Shown: positions 29,442-38,250 of the stretch, piece by piece | How the letters are laid out: every line of letters starts with the position of its first letter | Position numbering within the stretch: position 1 is the stretch's first letter | NCBI GenBank assembly: GCA_905221035.1 | Contig: CAJNBP010000002.1 | Coordinates: forward strand, 62,001 to 126,000 | DNA: 64,000 nucleotides | Direction of reading: 5' to 3' | From: a bacterium | GTDB lineage: Bacteria; Bacillota; Bacilli; Lactobacillales; Streptococcaceae | Translations under genes and position numbers: made by a program | The notes under the pieces: generated by a model | Database searches by the model: none | Told to the model about the DNA's origin: nothing | What the model saw: only the letters and a program-made list of their open reading frames with translations

Positions 29442-31439
29442 TTACCCAATCACACTTCCATTCGGCACAGCTGGATCAACTGTGAGAAGGGTTAATTGTC
29501 CATCATGTTCAGCTGAGAGAATCATACCTTGGCTGACATATTTCTTCATCATTTTACGAGGTTTGAGGTTAGCAACAATTTGGACTTTCTTGCCTACCAA
29601 TTCTTGTTCATTTGGATAGTATTTTGCAATTCCTGAAAGGATTTGACGATCTTCACCATCACCTGCATCTAGTCGGAATTGAAGCAACTTATCAGAACCT
29701 TCCACTTTGGAAACTTCTTTGACTTCGGCAACACGAATTTCAACCTTGTCAAAGTCTTCGAACTTGATTTCGTCCTTGTTGAGTTTGAGCTTAACTTCAT
29801 CTGGATTCCATTCTTTTTCGACAGCTGGTTTGTTGCCTTCCATTTGTTCTTTAATATAGGCGATTTCTTCTTCCATATCCAGACGTGGGAAAATTGGAGT
29901 TCCTTTGGCAACTACAGTCACATCTGCTGGGAAGTCAGCCAAGCTCAAGTTCTCAAGGCTCGCTACTTCTTCCAATCCAAGTTGAGTCAAGACTGCACGA
30001 CTGGTTTCCATCATAAATGGTTCAATCAAGTGAGCTACGACACGAAGGCTGGCTGCCAAGTGGCTCATAACACTTGCCAATTGATCACGAAGCGCTTCAT
30101 CCTTAGCCAAGACCCATGGGGCTGTCTCGTCGATGTATTTATTAGTACGAGAGATAAGAGTCCATACTGCTTCTAGGGCACGTGGGTAGTCAACTGCTTC
30201 CATGTGTGTATGGTAATCAGCGATTGATTCAGCAGCTACTTGAGCAAGAGCATTGTCAAATTCTGTCACACCCTCTACATAGGCTGGGATTTGCCCATCA
30301 AAGTACTTGTTAATCATAGAAACCGTACGGTTGAGGAGGTTTCCAAGGTCATTGGCTAATTCATAATTGATACGGCCGACATAGTCTTCAGGAGTGAATG
30401 TTCCGTCTGAACCAACTGGAAGGCTACGCATGAGGTAGTAACGAAGCGGATCTAGTCCATAGCGCTCTACCAACATTTCAGGATAGACCACATTCCCTTT
30501 AGACTTAGACATTTTGCCGTCTTTCATAACAAACCAACCATGGGCAATCAAACGGTCTGGCAATTTGATATCCAACATCATAAGAAGGATTGGCCAATAA
30601 ATTGAGTGGAAACGAAGGATGTCTTTTCCTACCATATGGAAGACAGTTCCATTCCAGAACTTGTCAAAATTTCCGTGTTCATCTTGACCGTATCCAAGAG
30701 CTGTCGCATAGTTAAGAAGGGCATCAATCCAAACGTAGACAACGTGTTTTGGATTAGATGGTACTGGAACGCCCCAAGTAAAGGTTGTACGAGAAACCGC
30801 TAAGTCTTCCAAACCTGGCTCGATGAAGTTACGCAACATTTCATTGAGGCGACCATCTGGAGTGATAAATTCAGGATGGGACTTGAAAAATTCGACCAAG
30901 CGGTCTTGGTATTTGCTGAGGCGAAGGAAGTATGATTCTTCAGATACCCATTCCACTTCGTGACCTGAAGGAGCAATACCACCAGTTACATTACCAGCTT
31001 CATCACGGAAAACTTCCGCAAGCTGGCTTTCTGTAAAGAATTCCTCATCTGAAACTGAATACCAACCAGAATATTCGCCCAAGTAAATATCATCTTGAGC
31101 AAGCAAGCGTTCAAAGACCTGCGCCACTACTTTTTCATGGTAGTCATCAGTTGTACGGATAAATTTATCATAGGAGATATCGAGTAATTGCCAGAGTTCT
31201 TTAACTCCAACTGCCATCCCATCAACATAAGCTTGAGGTGTGATGCCAGCTTCTTCAGCTTTTTGCTGGATTTTCTGACCATGCTCGTCAAGACCTGTCA
31301 GATAAAAGACATCGTAGCCCATGAGGCGTTTGTAGCGAGCTAGGACATCACAGGCGATGGTTGTGTAGGCAGAACCGATATGGAGTTTACCAGATGGATA
31401 GTAAATCGGTGTTGTAATATAAAAATTCTTTTCAGACAT
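29442..31439 (-). CDS. metG: Methionyl-tRNA synthetase
   Basis: MetRS charges initiator and elongator tRNA-Met with methionine. The 665 residues contain the class I HIGH-like motif HIGSAYTT near 20, KMSKS in [13 protein letters not shown] near 297, an alpha-helical anticodon domain and a C-terminal EMAP/Arc1p-like tRNA-binding domain ([11 protein letters not shown] onward, last ~110 residues). The zinc-knuckle cysteines are absent ([13 protein letters not shown] at that place), as in Bacillus MetG. I chose the ATG at 31439 ([10 protein letters not shown]), preceded by AAAGGA. No T-box leader is evident in the short upstream region. Confidence 0.97.
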   Translation of the reverse strand: MSEKNFYITTPIYYPSGKLHIGSAYTTIACDVLARYKRLMGYDVFYLTGLDEHGQKIQQKAEEAGITPQAYVDGMAVGVKELWQLLDISYDKFIRTTDDYHEKVVAQVFERLLAQDDIYLGEYSGWYSVSDEEFFTESQLAEVFRDEAGNVTGGIAPSGHEVEWVSEESYFLRLSKYQDRLVEFFKSHPEFITPDGRLNEMLRNFIEPGLEDLAVSRTTFTWGVPVPSNPKHVVYVWIDALLNYATALGYGQDEHGNFDKFWNGTVFHMVGKDILRFHSIYWPILLMMLDIKLPDRLIAHGWFVMKDGKMSKSKGNVVYPEMLVERYGLDPLRYYLMRSLPVGSDGTFTPEDYVGRINYELANDLGNLLNRTVSMINKYFDGQIPAYVEGVTEFDNALAQVAAESIADYHTHMEAVDYPRALEAVWTLISRTNKYIDETAPWVLAKDEALRDQLASVMSHLAASLRVVAHLIEPFMMETSRAVLTQLGLEEVASLENLSLADFPADVTVVAKGTPIFPRLDMEEEIAYIKEQMEGNKPAVEKEWNPDEVKLKLNKDEIKFEDFDKVEIRVAEVKEVSKVEGSDKLLQFRLDAGDGEDRQILSGIAKYYPNEQELVGKKVQIVANLKPRKMMKKYVSQGMILSAEHDGQLTLLTVDPAVPNGSVIG

Positions 31440-31530
31440 AATTTTTCCTTTCCAGGCAAATGAAACCTGTTTTTCTAACACTTCATTATATCACATTTTT
31501 AGTGATTTTCGATAGGGAAATCCATACAAA

Positions 31531-31558
31531 AACAAGATAGACAAATGTCCATCTTGTT
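31531..31558 (-). terminator. Terminator after the MacAB-like operon
   Basis: AACAAGATGGAC-attt-GTCTATCTTGTT stem with following T residues on the minus strand, just after the permease stop codon. Confidence 0.8.
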
Positions 31559-31562
31559 GATC

Positions 31563-32822
31563 TTATTCATAACGGAGGGCTTCGATTGGATCAAGCTTAG
31601 ACGCCTTGTTGGCTGGCAAGACCCCAAAAACTATACCCACGCTAGCCGAAACCGCAAGACTAAATAGGGCAACTGGGATCGATACTCCCACCTCTATACC
31701 CGCAATCAAACCTTGCAATAGCAAACCTGCTAAGGCAGTTAAACCACTTGCAATTGTCAATCCAATCAAGCCACCTAACAAGGTCAAAATCATGGATTCA
31801 ATCAAAAACTGGATTAAAATATTAGCACGTGTAGCACCCAAAGCCTTACGGAGACCAATCTCACGAGTACGCTCTGTTACTGAAACCAGCATGATATTCA
31901 TAACACCAGTTCCTCCAACAAAGAGAGAAATTCCTGCGATGGCACTAATAATCGTCGTCATAAAACTAAACGATTGTTGAACTTCTGCAAATGTAGCTGA
32001 CTCATCTGCTACTTGATATTCTCCCTGTTGCAAGCCAGCAAGCTCTGTCATTTTTCGTGCTAATTCTGGCCCCAGAGTTTGAGTCAAGCTTGTATCATTC
32101 ACTCGAAAGACAATATTAGCTATTTCATCTACATTAAAATTCGCAGCAAGGGAAATATTTGTGGTAATAGGCAAGCCGCCAAGACCATATATTTTTGAAT
32201 TTTTAGATTCTGGGCTAGTATAAACACCAATGACCCGGTAACTAAATCCATTGACTTCTACAACCTTGTTAATAGCCTCTTGAGGAGAGCCAAATAGACT
32301 AATGGATAATTCTTCATCAAGCAAAATAACACTTGCAAACTCTTTGAAATCTTGTTCTCTCAGACTACGACCTGCAAGAATTTCATTGTTAACAGCCTCC
32401 ATATAAGTTCTGTTACCACCTGTCAAATTGGCATTTTCAACCTTTTTATCTTTATAAGTCAAGATGGCGTTCGTTGAGTTGGTTACATAGTAATTATCCA
32501 CTCCCTTGAGTTTGGCTGCCTCCTTGACCCAAGATTCTTGCGGTTTTGGTGGTTCAACATGAACTTCCTCTTCTTTTCCAGAAATCGTAAAAGCTGATTG
32601 TTTCTGAGTAAAAGACCCATCTTTACTTTTTTTAGAAGAGAAAAAGACACTAATATTTTTCTGAGATCTGGTCATGTTTTTATTGAGCTGTCGAGACATA
32701 GAATCTCCCAGAGCCATAATCACAACAACTGATGAAACACCGATAATAATCCCAATCATGGTAAGCAAAGAGCGCATCTTGTGGGCCATGATAGATGAAA
32801 AGGCAAATTTCAGATTCTGCAT
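31563..32822 (-). CDS. MacB-like ABC transporter permease
   Basis: The 419-residue membrane subunit of a MacAB-type tripartite system. One membrane helix near the N-terminus (MIGIIIGVSSVVVIMALG) precedes a large extracytoplasmic MacB_PCD domain (~45-285), then three helices of the FtsX domain, including SVTERTREIGLRKALGATR near 315. In pneumococcus the equivalent trio (Spr0693-0695) has been characterised structurally as an efflux pump linked to antimicrobial peptide and drug resistance. It is the last gene of the membrane fusion-ATPase-permease operon, one base after the ATPase gene. Confidence 0.92.
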   Translation of the reverse strand: MQNLKFAFSSIMAHKMRSLLTMIGIIIGVSSVVVIMALGDSMSRQLNKNMTRSQKNISVFFSSKKSKDGSFTQKQSAFTISGKEEEVHVEPPKPQESWVKEAAKLKGVDNYYVTNSTNAILTYKDKKVENANLTGGNRTYMEAVNNEILAGRSLREQDFKEFASVILLDEELSISLFGSPQEAINKVVEVNGFSYRVIGVYTSPESKNSKIYGLGGLPITTNISLAANFNVDEIANIVFRVNDTSLTQTLGPELARKMTELAGLQQGEYQVADESATFAEVQQSFSFMTTIISAIAGISLFVGGTGVMNIMLVSVTERTREIGLRKALGATRANILIQFLIESMILTLLGGLIGLTIASGLTALAGLLLQGLIAGIEVGVSIPVALFSLAVSASVGIVFGVLPANKASKLDPIEALRYE

Positions 32823-32823
32823 C

Positions 32824-33525
32824 TTAGTTTTCCTCCTTTTCTAACTGAGCACTATCAGATGAAATAACTCCATCTCGAATGACAATCTGGCGTTTGGCAT
32901 AAGCAGCGATCTCAGGCTCATGCGTTACCATGATAATGGTTTTTCCTTCTTTATTTAGTTCAACCAATAGTTGCATGATTTGATTCCCTGTTTTGGTATC
33001 CAAGGCTCCTGTCGGTTCGTCCGCTAGAATAATAGAAGGATTATTTACCAAGGCACGCGCAATAGCTACACGTTGCTTTTGACCACCAGATAATTCCGAA
33101 GGTAAATGGTGACTTCGTTCTGTCAATTCAACCTTATCTAGATATTCCTCAGCTAACTTGCGCCGTTTTGAAGCTGAAACTCCTGCATAAATCAAGGGCA
33201 ATTCTACATTTTGCAGAGCATTGAGTTTGGATAGAAGAAAGAACTGCTGAAAGACAAATCCGATTTGTTTGTTGCGGACCTTGGCTAGTTGTTTTTCACC
33301 AAGTCCAGCCACTTCTTGACCTTCAAGATAATACTCTCCACTGCTTGGTGTATCCAACATGCCAATCGTATTCATCAGCGTAGACTTACCAGAACCAGAT
33401 GGTCCCATAATGGCAACAAATTCACCCTCATTCACTTCTAGGTTGATATTTTTGAGAACCTGCAGTTCTTGGTCGCCGTTACGGTAACTTCTGCAGATAT
33501 TTTTTAGACTAATTAGTTGCTTCAT
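32824..33525 (-). CDS. MacB-like ABC transporter ATP-binding protein
   Basis: A 233-residue ATPase of the LolD/MacB family, which drives mechanotransmission in the pump. It has Walker [19 protein letters not shown] near 40, Q-loop VFQQFFLLSKLNALQN near 90, signature ELSGGQKQRVAIARALV near 143, Walker B IILADEPTGALDTKTG and VTHEPEIA. Its start overlaps the 3' end of the membrane-fusion gene by 17 bases. In Gram-negative MacB the ATPase and permease are fused; here they are separate, as normal in Firmicutes. Confidence 0.94.
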   Translation of the reverse strand: MKQLISLKNICRSYRNGDQELQVLKNINLEVNEGEFVAIMGPSGSGKSTLMNTIGMLDTPSSGEYYLEGQEVAGLGEKQLAKVRNKQIGFVFQQFFLLSKLNALQNVELPLIYAGVSASKRRKLAEEYLDKVELTERSHHLPSELSGGQKQRVAIARALVNNPSIILADEPTGALDTKTGNQIMQLLVELNKEGKTIIMVTHEPEIAAYAKRQIVIRDGVISSDSAQLEKEEN

Positions 33526-34711
33526 CAGCCTTCACCTCTTTTCCTTCCTCTAGAGAAGACGTTGGGTTACTGATGACCTTGACTCCATTTGTCAGACCTG
33601 AAGTGATTTCTTGGTTGTCTGCATCAGCATTGCCCAAACCAACTTCCACTTTCTTGGCCTTTTTCTGCTCGTCAAGCACCCAGACATAGTTCTTATCATT
33701 TTCAGTCACAACACTTGTTAGAGGAACCAAAATGGCTTTACTCTTATTCTTAACCTCAACACTTACTGAGAATCCTTGTTTCAAGTCACCGATTTCACTT
33801 GTAACATCGATGGTATATGGATATTTAGAACCAGAGTTACCGCCTGCTGCTGCAGCTGCACTTGGTGCTTCACCATTGTTTTTAGGGTAGTCAGAAATGT
33901 AGCTAATCTTACCAGTCCAGCTCTTATCTTGGTACACTTTAGAAGTGAAGGTTACTTCTTGTCCTACAGATAGGTTGGCAAGGTTGTATTCAGATAATTC
34001 CCCCTTAACTTGCAAGTTTTCATTGCTTACGACATGAACTACCACTTGGCTAGCTCCTGTTGGAGATTTAGAAACATTGCGGTTGACTTCGACCACAGTT
34101 CCCTCTAGGGTACTGAGAACCGTCATTGCATCCAACTGACTTTGAGCCTTGCTTAATTGCGCTGCTGCATCTGCACGGGCATCACGGGCATCACCTAGTT
34201 GTGCATCAATAGAGGATACTGAATTTCCTGCGACTGGAGCTGGAGTTTGGGCTGCTACACCTTCGCCTCCTGCTGGCGCAGGTAACTGTGGAGCTGGAGC
34301 TGAAGCAGCTTCATTTCGTGCTTGATTGAGTTCATTGATATGACGGTCTGCCTTAGCTACTGCTCGACTCGCTGAATCATAGGCCGCCTGTGCTTCTGAG
34401 CTGCTATACTTGACTAAAGCCTGCCCTTCACTAACCTTATCCCCCACAGAAACAAGGATTTCATCTAAATCTCCCTTACTAGCATCAAAATAAACATATT
34501 GTTCATTTTTTGCCGTTACTGTCCCTGATAACAAAACAGAGGATGCCACGCTTCCTTCCTTGGCAACAACCAGATGAGTGGCCTCATCTTTTACAGCAGT
34601 CTGAGAAGGTTGTCTAAAGAGCAAAATGCCCCCAGCACCCAATACAACTACACTCGCAGCACCAACTGCTGCATACAATTGCCACTTTTTAGCTTTACCA
34701 TTCTTTTTCAT
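33509..34711 (-). CDS. MacA-like membrane fusion protein (HlyD family)
   Basis: A 400-residue extracytoplasmic adaptor of the MacAB-like pump. It has a basic start and one membrane anchor (WQLYAAVGAASVVVLGAGGI, ~12-31), a biotinyl-lipoyl-like half near 95 (GDKVSEGQALVKYSSSEA), an alpha-helical hairpin with Ala/Pro-rich insertion (~125-200) and beta-barrel domains. In Gram-positive bacteria it would bridge the wall rather than reach an outer membrane. I start at 34711 (MKKNGKAKK) with AAGGAG upstream, because the longer frame begins inside the promoter. It is the first gene of the operon. Confidence 0.92.
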   Translation of the reverse strand: MKKNGKAKKWQLYAAVGAASVVVLGAGGILLFRQPSQTAVKDEATHLVVAKEGSVASSVLLSGTVTAKNEQYVYFDASKGDLDEILVSVGDKVSEGQALVKYSSSEAQAAYDSASRAVAKADRHINELNQARNEAASAPAPQLPAPAGGEGVAAQTPAPVAGNSVSSIDAQLGDARDARADAAAQLSKAQSQLDAMTVLSTLEGTVVEVNRNVSKSPTGASQVVVHVVSNENLQVKGELSEYNLANLSVGQEVTFTSKVYQDKSWTGKISYISDYPKNNGEAPSAAAAAGGNSGSKYPYTIDVTSEIGDLKQGFSVSVEVKNKSKAILVPLTSVVTENDKNYVWVLDEQKKAKKVEVGLGNADADNQEITSGLTNGVKVISNPTSSLEEGKEVKADEATN

Positions 34712-34747
34712 AACGAAACTCCTTTTTGATTTAAAGTTCTTAACAAT

Positions 34748-34776
34748 ATTATACAAAAATTATCAATTTGAAACAA
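34748..34776 (-). promoter_or_regulatory. Promoter of the MacAB-like operon
   Basis: TTGTTT (34771-34776), 17-base spacer, TATAAT (34748-34753) on the minus strand. A tandem direct repeat lies immediately upstream of the -35. Confidence 0.65.
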
Positions 34777-34778
34777 TA

Positions 34779-34808
34779 ACATTTCAGAACGAAATAATGA
34801 CATTTCAG
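34779..34808. promoter_or_regulatory. Perfect 9-12-9 direct repeat, ComE/BlpR (LytTR) type
   Basis: ACATTTCAG at 34779-34787 and again at 34800-34808, separated by exactly 12 bases (two helical turns centre to centre). Similarity extends left of each copy (GAAA-x-AAT-x-). This is the geometry bound by dimers of LytTR response regulators such as ComE. It lies 2 bases beyond the -35 of the pump promoter (reverse orientation) and 25 bases before the -35 of a plus-strand promoter. Confidence 0.6.
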
Positions 34809-34833
34809 GATTTAATTATTGTTCGGAATTTAT

Positions 34834-34861
34834 TTTACAATCATTGTACTAGTTATATAAT
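34834..34861 (+). promoter_or_regulatory. Probable promoter towards gor
   Basis: TTTACA (34834-34839), 16 bases, TATAAT (34856-34861). It would give a ~140-base leader before gor. The gap 34712-35004 otherwise holds only the pump promoter and the direct repeat. Confidence 0.5.
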
Positions 34862-35004
34862 ACACTTTATTTTTCTTTTTTGCAAGCCTTTTCTTTAATT
34901 TTTTTGAACGTAGCAGATTTTTGCAATCACATCAAAAAAAAGATAGAATATGACTATCAAAAAATGACACTCTACTATTTAAAAGAGTACAAAGGAGTTT
35001 TTCA

Positions 35005-36351
35005 ATGAGAGAATACGATATCATTGCTATCGGTGGAGGTAGCGGAGGAATTGCTACCATGAACCGTGCCGGTGAACATGGAGCCAAAGCGGCTGTTATT
35101 GAGGAAAAGAAACTAGGTGGAACCTGTGTCAACGTCGGTTGTGTTCCTAAAAAAATCATGTGGTACGGAGCGCAAATCGCTGAGACTTTCCATCAATTTG
35201 GAGAAGACTATGGCTTTAAGACTACTGATCTTAACTTCGACTTTGCAACCCTACGTCGCAATCGTGAAGCCTACATCGATCGCGCTCGTTCTTCTTATGA
35301 TGGCAGTTTTAAACGCAACGGTGTAGACTTGATTGAAGGCCATGCTGAATTTGTAGATTCTCATACTGTCAGCGTAAATGGTGAACTCATTCGTGCTAAA
35401 CATATTGTAATTGCTACTGGTGCCCATCCAAGTATTCCTAATATTCCTGGTGCAGAACTAGGTGGCTCTTCTGATGATGTATTTGCTTGGGAAGAATTGC
35501 CAGAGTCAGTTGCCATTCTAGGTGCTGGTTATATTGCTGTCGAATTAGCTGGCGTTCTCCACACTTTTGGTGTCAAGACAGACCTCTTTGTTCGTCGTGA
35601 TCGTCCTTTACGTGGTTTTGATTCTTACATCGTTGAAGGTTTGGTCAAGGAAATGGAAAGAACAAACTTACCACTTCATACTCACAAAGTCCCTGCCAAG
35701 TTAGAAAAAACTGCTGAAGGCATTACCATTCATTTCGAAGATGGTACTAGTCACACAGCTAGCCAAGTTATCTGGGCTACAGGTCGCCGTCCAAACGTTA
35801 AGGGCTTGCAACTTGAAAAAGCTGGAGTGACTCTGAACGAACGTGGTTTTATCCAAGTGGATGAATACCAAAATACTGTTGTTGAGGGAATCTATGCTCT
35901 AGGTGATGTAACAGGCGAAAAAGAACTAACTCCAGTTGCTATCAAGGCTGGGCGTACCCTATCTGAACGTCTCTTTAACGGTAAAACTACTGCAAAAATG
36001 GACTACTCAACTATTCCAACTGTTGTCTTTTCACACCCTGCTATCGGAACTGTTGGGTTGACAGAAGAGCAAGCTATTAAAGAATACGGTCAAGACCAAA
36101 TCAAGGTTTACAAATCAAGCTTTACTTCTATGTACTCTGCTTGTACTTGCAACCGTCAAGAAACACGTTTCAAATTGATTACAGCTGGTTCTGAAGAAAA
36201 AGTTGTCGGACTTCATGGAATTGGCTACGGTGTTGATGAAATGATTCAAGGATTTGCCGTTGCTATCAAAATGGGAGCAACCAAGGCTGACTTTGATGCA
36301 ACCGTAGCGATTCACCCAACTGCATCTGAAGAATTTGTAACCATGCGTTAA
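35005..36351 (+). CDS. gor: Glutathione-disulfide reductase
   Basis: Gor reduces glutathione disulfide with NADPH and FAD. Streptococci of this group import rather than make glutathione, and Gor keeps it reduced against oxidants and metals. The 448 residues show the FAD motif [20 protein letters not shown] at the start, the redox disulfide [13 protein letters not shown] near residue 40, the NAD(P) motif [14 protein letters not shown] near 170, the second FAD motif [10 protein letters not shown] near 297 and the C-terminal catalytic [19 protein letters not shown] precedes the ATG. It is a single gene with a strong terminator. Confidence 0.96.
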   Translation: MREYDIIAIGGGSGGIATMNRAGEHGAKAAVIEEKKLGGTCVNVGCVPKKIMWYGAQIAETFHQFGEDYGFKTTDLNFDFATLRRNREAYIDRARSSYDGSFKRNGVDLIEGHAEFVDSHTVSVNGELIRAKHIVIATGAHPSIPNIPGAELGGSSDDVFAWEELPESVAILGAGYIAVELAGVLHTFGVKTDLFVRRDRPLRGFDSYIVEGLVKEMERTNLPLHTHKVPAKLEKTAEGITIHFEDGTSHTASQVIWATGRRPNVKGLQLEKAGVTLNERGFIQVDEYQNTVVEGIYALGDVTGEKELTPVAIKAGRTLSERLFNGKTTAKMDYSTIPTVVFSHPAIGTVGLTEEQAIKEYGQDQIKVYKSSFTSMYSACTCNRQETRFKLITAGSEEKVVGLHGIGYGVDEMIQGFAVAIKMGATKADFDATVAIHPTASEEFVTMR

Positions 36352-36399
36352 TCATCAAAAAAGAAGCTGATACAAATGTGTTTGCTTCTTTTTTGATGA
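36352..36399 (+). terminator. Terminator after gor
   Basis: Perfect 16-bp stem TCATCAAAAAAGAAGC / GCTTCTTTTTTGATGA starting immediately after the stop codon. Confidence 0.85.
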
Positions 36400-36478
36400 T
36401 TTACGAATCGATGAAAACAACTTACTCAGTCAGCAAATCGGCTGTTACAGTATTTGTTACCTTATTTTTAAAAATTGG

Positions 36479-36506
36479 TTGACAATAATTCTCCTACGAG
36501 TATAAT
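36479..36506 (+). promoter_or_regulatory. bioY promoter with overlapping inverted repeat
   Basis: TTGACA (36479-36484), 16 bases, TATAAT (36501-36506). An imperfect inverted repeat GTTGACAAT ... ATTGTTAC brackets it and could be a repressor operator, possibly biotin-responsive, though it does not match the BirA consensus well. Confidence 0.55.
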
Positions 36507-36539
36507 TGTTACTATACATTAGAAAAGAGGTTAACTATT

Positions 36540-37076
36540 TTGAAAAAAGCTCACGTTTATGCTATCCCTGCTATTGGGGCTGCTCTCATTGCTGTATTGG
36601 CACAAATCAGTCTTCCAATTGGGCCTGTTCCCTTCACTCTACAAAACTTTGCAATCGGCTTGATTGCTACTGTCTTTAGACCGAGAGAGGCTGTACTTTC
36701 TGTCGGACTTTATCTTCTTCTAGGTGCTATCGGTCTTCCTGTCTTTGCAGGAGGTGGAGCAGGATTGCAGGCGTTGGTTGGTCCTACTGCAGGTTATCTT
36801 TGGTTTTATCTTGTCTACTCTGGACTTACCTCTTCTCTAACTGACAGCAAGAGTGGAGTTGTCAAGATTTTTCTTGCAAACCTCTTGGGTGATGCCCTTG
36901 TCTTTGTTGGAGGGATTCTCAGCTTGCATTTCCTAGCTGGAATGGCATTTGAAAAAGCTCTTGCTGTGGGGGTTCTTCCTTTTATTATTCCAGACCTTGG
37001 TAAACTTCTAGCTATTAGTTTTATTAGCCGTCCATTACTTCAACGCCTTAAAAATCAGGCTTACTTTACTAACTAA
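36540..37076 (+). CDS. bioY: Biotin transporter BioY (ECF S component)
   Basis: BioY is the membrane-embedded substrate-binding component for biotin uptake, working with the shared ECF EcfA/EcfA'/EcfT module encoded elsewhere. The 178 residues form about six helices. Signatures include QISLPIGPVPFTLQNFAIGL near residue 23, GAIGLPVFAGGGAGL near 62 and GPTAGYLWFY near 82. The start is TTG at 36540, with AGAGG at suitable distance; no ATG fits. It stands alone between gor and the PC4-like gene and has its own promoter and terminator. Confidence 0.94.
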   Translation: MKKAHVYAIPAIGAALIAVLAQISLPIGPVPFTLQNFAIGLIATVFRPREAVLSVGLYLLLGAIGLPVFAGGGAGLQALVGPTAGYLWFYLVYSGLTSSLTDSKSGVVKIFLANLLGDALVFVGGILSLHFLAGMAFEKALAVGVLPFIIPDLGKLLAISFISRPLLQRLKNQAYFTN

Positions 37077-37114
37077 AAAAGGATATCGAGTTGTCATGAC
37101 TCAGTATCCTTTTC
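37075..37114 (+). terminator. Terminator after bioY
   Basis: AAAAAGGATA-tc-GAGT ... ACTC-ag-TATCCTTTT hairpin on the plus strand. Confidence 0.75.
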
Positions 37115-37130
37115 TTTCATTTTGAAAACT

Positions 37131-37238
37131 TATACTCAATGAAAATCAAAGAGAAAACTAGGAAGCTAGCCGCAGGCTGTACTTGAGTACGGCAAGGCGA
37201 AGCTGACGCGGTTTGAATTTGATTTTCGAAGAGTATTA
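37131..37238 (-). repeat. BOX element (boxA-boxC), copy 1
   Basis: On the minus strand it reads boxA ATACTCTTCGAAAATC ... CGTCAGCTTCGCCTTGCCGT, then boxC ending TTTGATTTTCATTGAGTA, without boxB. Its boxA holds the complement of the BOX-A1R typing primer region. TA lies at both ends. The element sits in the stop codon of the PC4-like gene and restores it. Confidence 0.92.
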
Positions 37239-37451
37239 ATTGCCTTTAAAGGCATCCACCATCGTTTGAAATTCTTCATTTGAGAGGGTAATCCCTTTAC
37301 CCATTTTAGTGTGGTCTGGACTCCAAGCACGAATATCAAACTTAGCAGGAGCACCATTAAAGCTCACACGGTTGATTTCCTTGGTCCAACCTTTTTCGTT
37401 TTCAGAAAGAGTCAATAAGTGCTCTTCGATTTCAAATGTAAATTCTGCCAT
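37236..37451 (-). CDS. YdbC-like PC4/Sub1 family nucleic-acid-binding protein
   Basis: A 71-residue protein closely resembling Lactococcus YdbC, a bacterial homologue of the PC4 coactivator fold that binds single-stranded nucleic acids as a dimer. Matching stretches are FEIEEHLLTLSENEKGWTKE, NRVSFNGAPAKFDIRAWSPD and KMGKGITLSNEEF. GGAG precedes the ATG. The TAA stop lies exactly at the edge of a BOX insertion: removing the element with one TA still leaves TAA, so the protein is unchanged. Confidence 0.88.
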   Translation of the reverse strand: MAEFTFEIEEHLLTLSENEKGWTKEINRVSFNGAPAKFDIRAWSPDHTKMGKGITLSNEEFQTMVDAFKGN

Positions 37452-37494
37452 TTTCTTCTCCTTTTTTAGCTTTCATTAGTTTATTCGTAAAATC

Positions 37495-37523
37495 TTGTAG
37501 ATTTTAGGAAAATTTTATATAAT
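37495..37523 (+). promoter_or_regulatory. Promoter of the 37550 gene
   Basis: TTGTAG (37495-37500), 17 bases, TATAAT (37518-37523). Confidence 0.6.
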
Positions 37524-37549
37524 ATTGATATAAAAGAAGGGAGGCCAAT

Positions 37550-37870
37550 ATGAGACATAAATTCCAGCAAGTTCTAGATAAAATACATGACTTTTTAAAT
37601 GGACATGACCAACCTGACCAGACTGAAACCAACTCCCTTACAGCCACTATTGAAGAGGCTATCCAGAAGCAAACCGCTGTTCACCTTATCTTGTCTGAGA
37701 CAAGTTTTACAGGTGACATCATCAAATATGATCAGCAACGCCAGCAAATTATCGTGAAAAATTTTGCCAAAAATGTAAGCCGTATTATCCGTATAAGCGA
37801 TATTCAACGCCTGCGATTTGTCCCTTCAACCGTCCAAACAGCCCAAAAAAATAGATTTAAGAAAGAGTGA
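37550..37870 (+). CDS. Uncharacterised 106-aa protein
   Basis: A soluble, His/Gln-rich protein with no recognised domain name. The N-terminal ~35 residues are predicted helical (HKFQQVLDKIHDFLNGHD). The second half looks like a small beta barrel (VHLILSETSFTGDIIKYDQQ, QIIVKNFAKNVSRIIRISDI), similar in feel to YolD-like or Hfq/Sm-like folds, but I cannot support a family. GGGAGG precedes the ATG, and a clear promoter and terminator indicate a real single-gene unit. It is divergent from the PC4-like gene. Confidence 0.75.
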   Translation: MRHKFQQVLDKIHDFLNGHDQPDQTETNSLTATIEEAIQKQTAVHLILSETSFTGDIIKYDQQRQQIIVKNFAKNVSRIIRISDIQRLRFVPSTVQTAQKNRFKKE

Positions 37871-37899
37871 GATGGAGTTGCTTCATCCCACTCTTTTTT
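37862..37899. terminator. Terminator between 37550 gene and ATP-cone gene
   Basis: AAAGAGTG-GATG ... CATC-ACTCTTTTTT hairpin between convergent genes. Confidence 0.8.
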
Positions 37900-37900
37900 C

Positions 37901-38239
37901 TTAGCGAACTTGTTCAAAATGTAAATGAACGGCAATATGATCTCCATAGCCACTTCTTTCCAAGTCACGTTGTAGACGATAGGAAATGTAGTGTTCTGCA
38001 ATGGTAATGTAACCTGCACCCAGTAAACGATGTTCAACCATAGACTGAATCATGCTAATAGTAGCACGTTCTACCTTTGCCTCTTCCAAGTCCAAAACCA
38101 CTTTCTTAGTGACTTGTGCAAGGTTTTGACGCAAATCATCTGTCAATACATAGACAGTCTGGGCTGCCTTTAAAATAGCTTGGTAAATCTTATCTGGATT
38201 AAATTCAGCAATTTCTCCATCACGTTTGATTACTTGCAT
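37901..38239 (-). CDS. Stand-alone ATP-cone domain protein
   Basis: A 112-residue protein made almost wholly of an ATP-cone: MQVIKRDGEIAEFNPDKIYQ at the start gives the typical V-x-K-R-D-G motif, and the helical part runs through ATISMIQSMVEHRLL. ATP-cones normally sense ATP/dATP at the N-terminus of ribonucleotide reductases or in NrdR. Here there is no zinc ribbon (so not NrdR) and no catalytic domain. It follows trmD by 11 bases and is probably co-transcribed with rimM-trmD. A nucleotide-sensing role is inference. Confidence 0.85.
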   Translation of the reverse strand: MQVIKRDGEIAEFNPDKIYQAILKAAQTVYVLTDDLRQNLAQVTKKVVLDLEEAKVERATISMIQSMVEHRLLGAGYITIAEHYISYRLQRDLERSGYGDHIAVHLHFEQVR

Positions 38240-38250
38240 AGGTTTCTCCT

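Noticed and set aside
31440..31562. T-box leader upstream of metG
   Set aside because: The region is about 120 bases and is mostly the terminator of the preceding pump operon seen from the other side. No T-box core sequence is present.
37131..37238. RUP element as identity of the ~108-base repeats
   Set aside because: The length fits RUP, but the sequence contains the BOX-A1R primer region (TACGGCAAGGCGAAGCTGACG-like) and boxC, so these are BOX elements.
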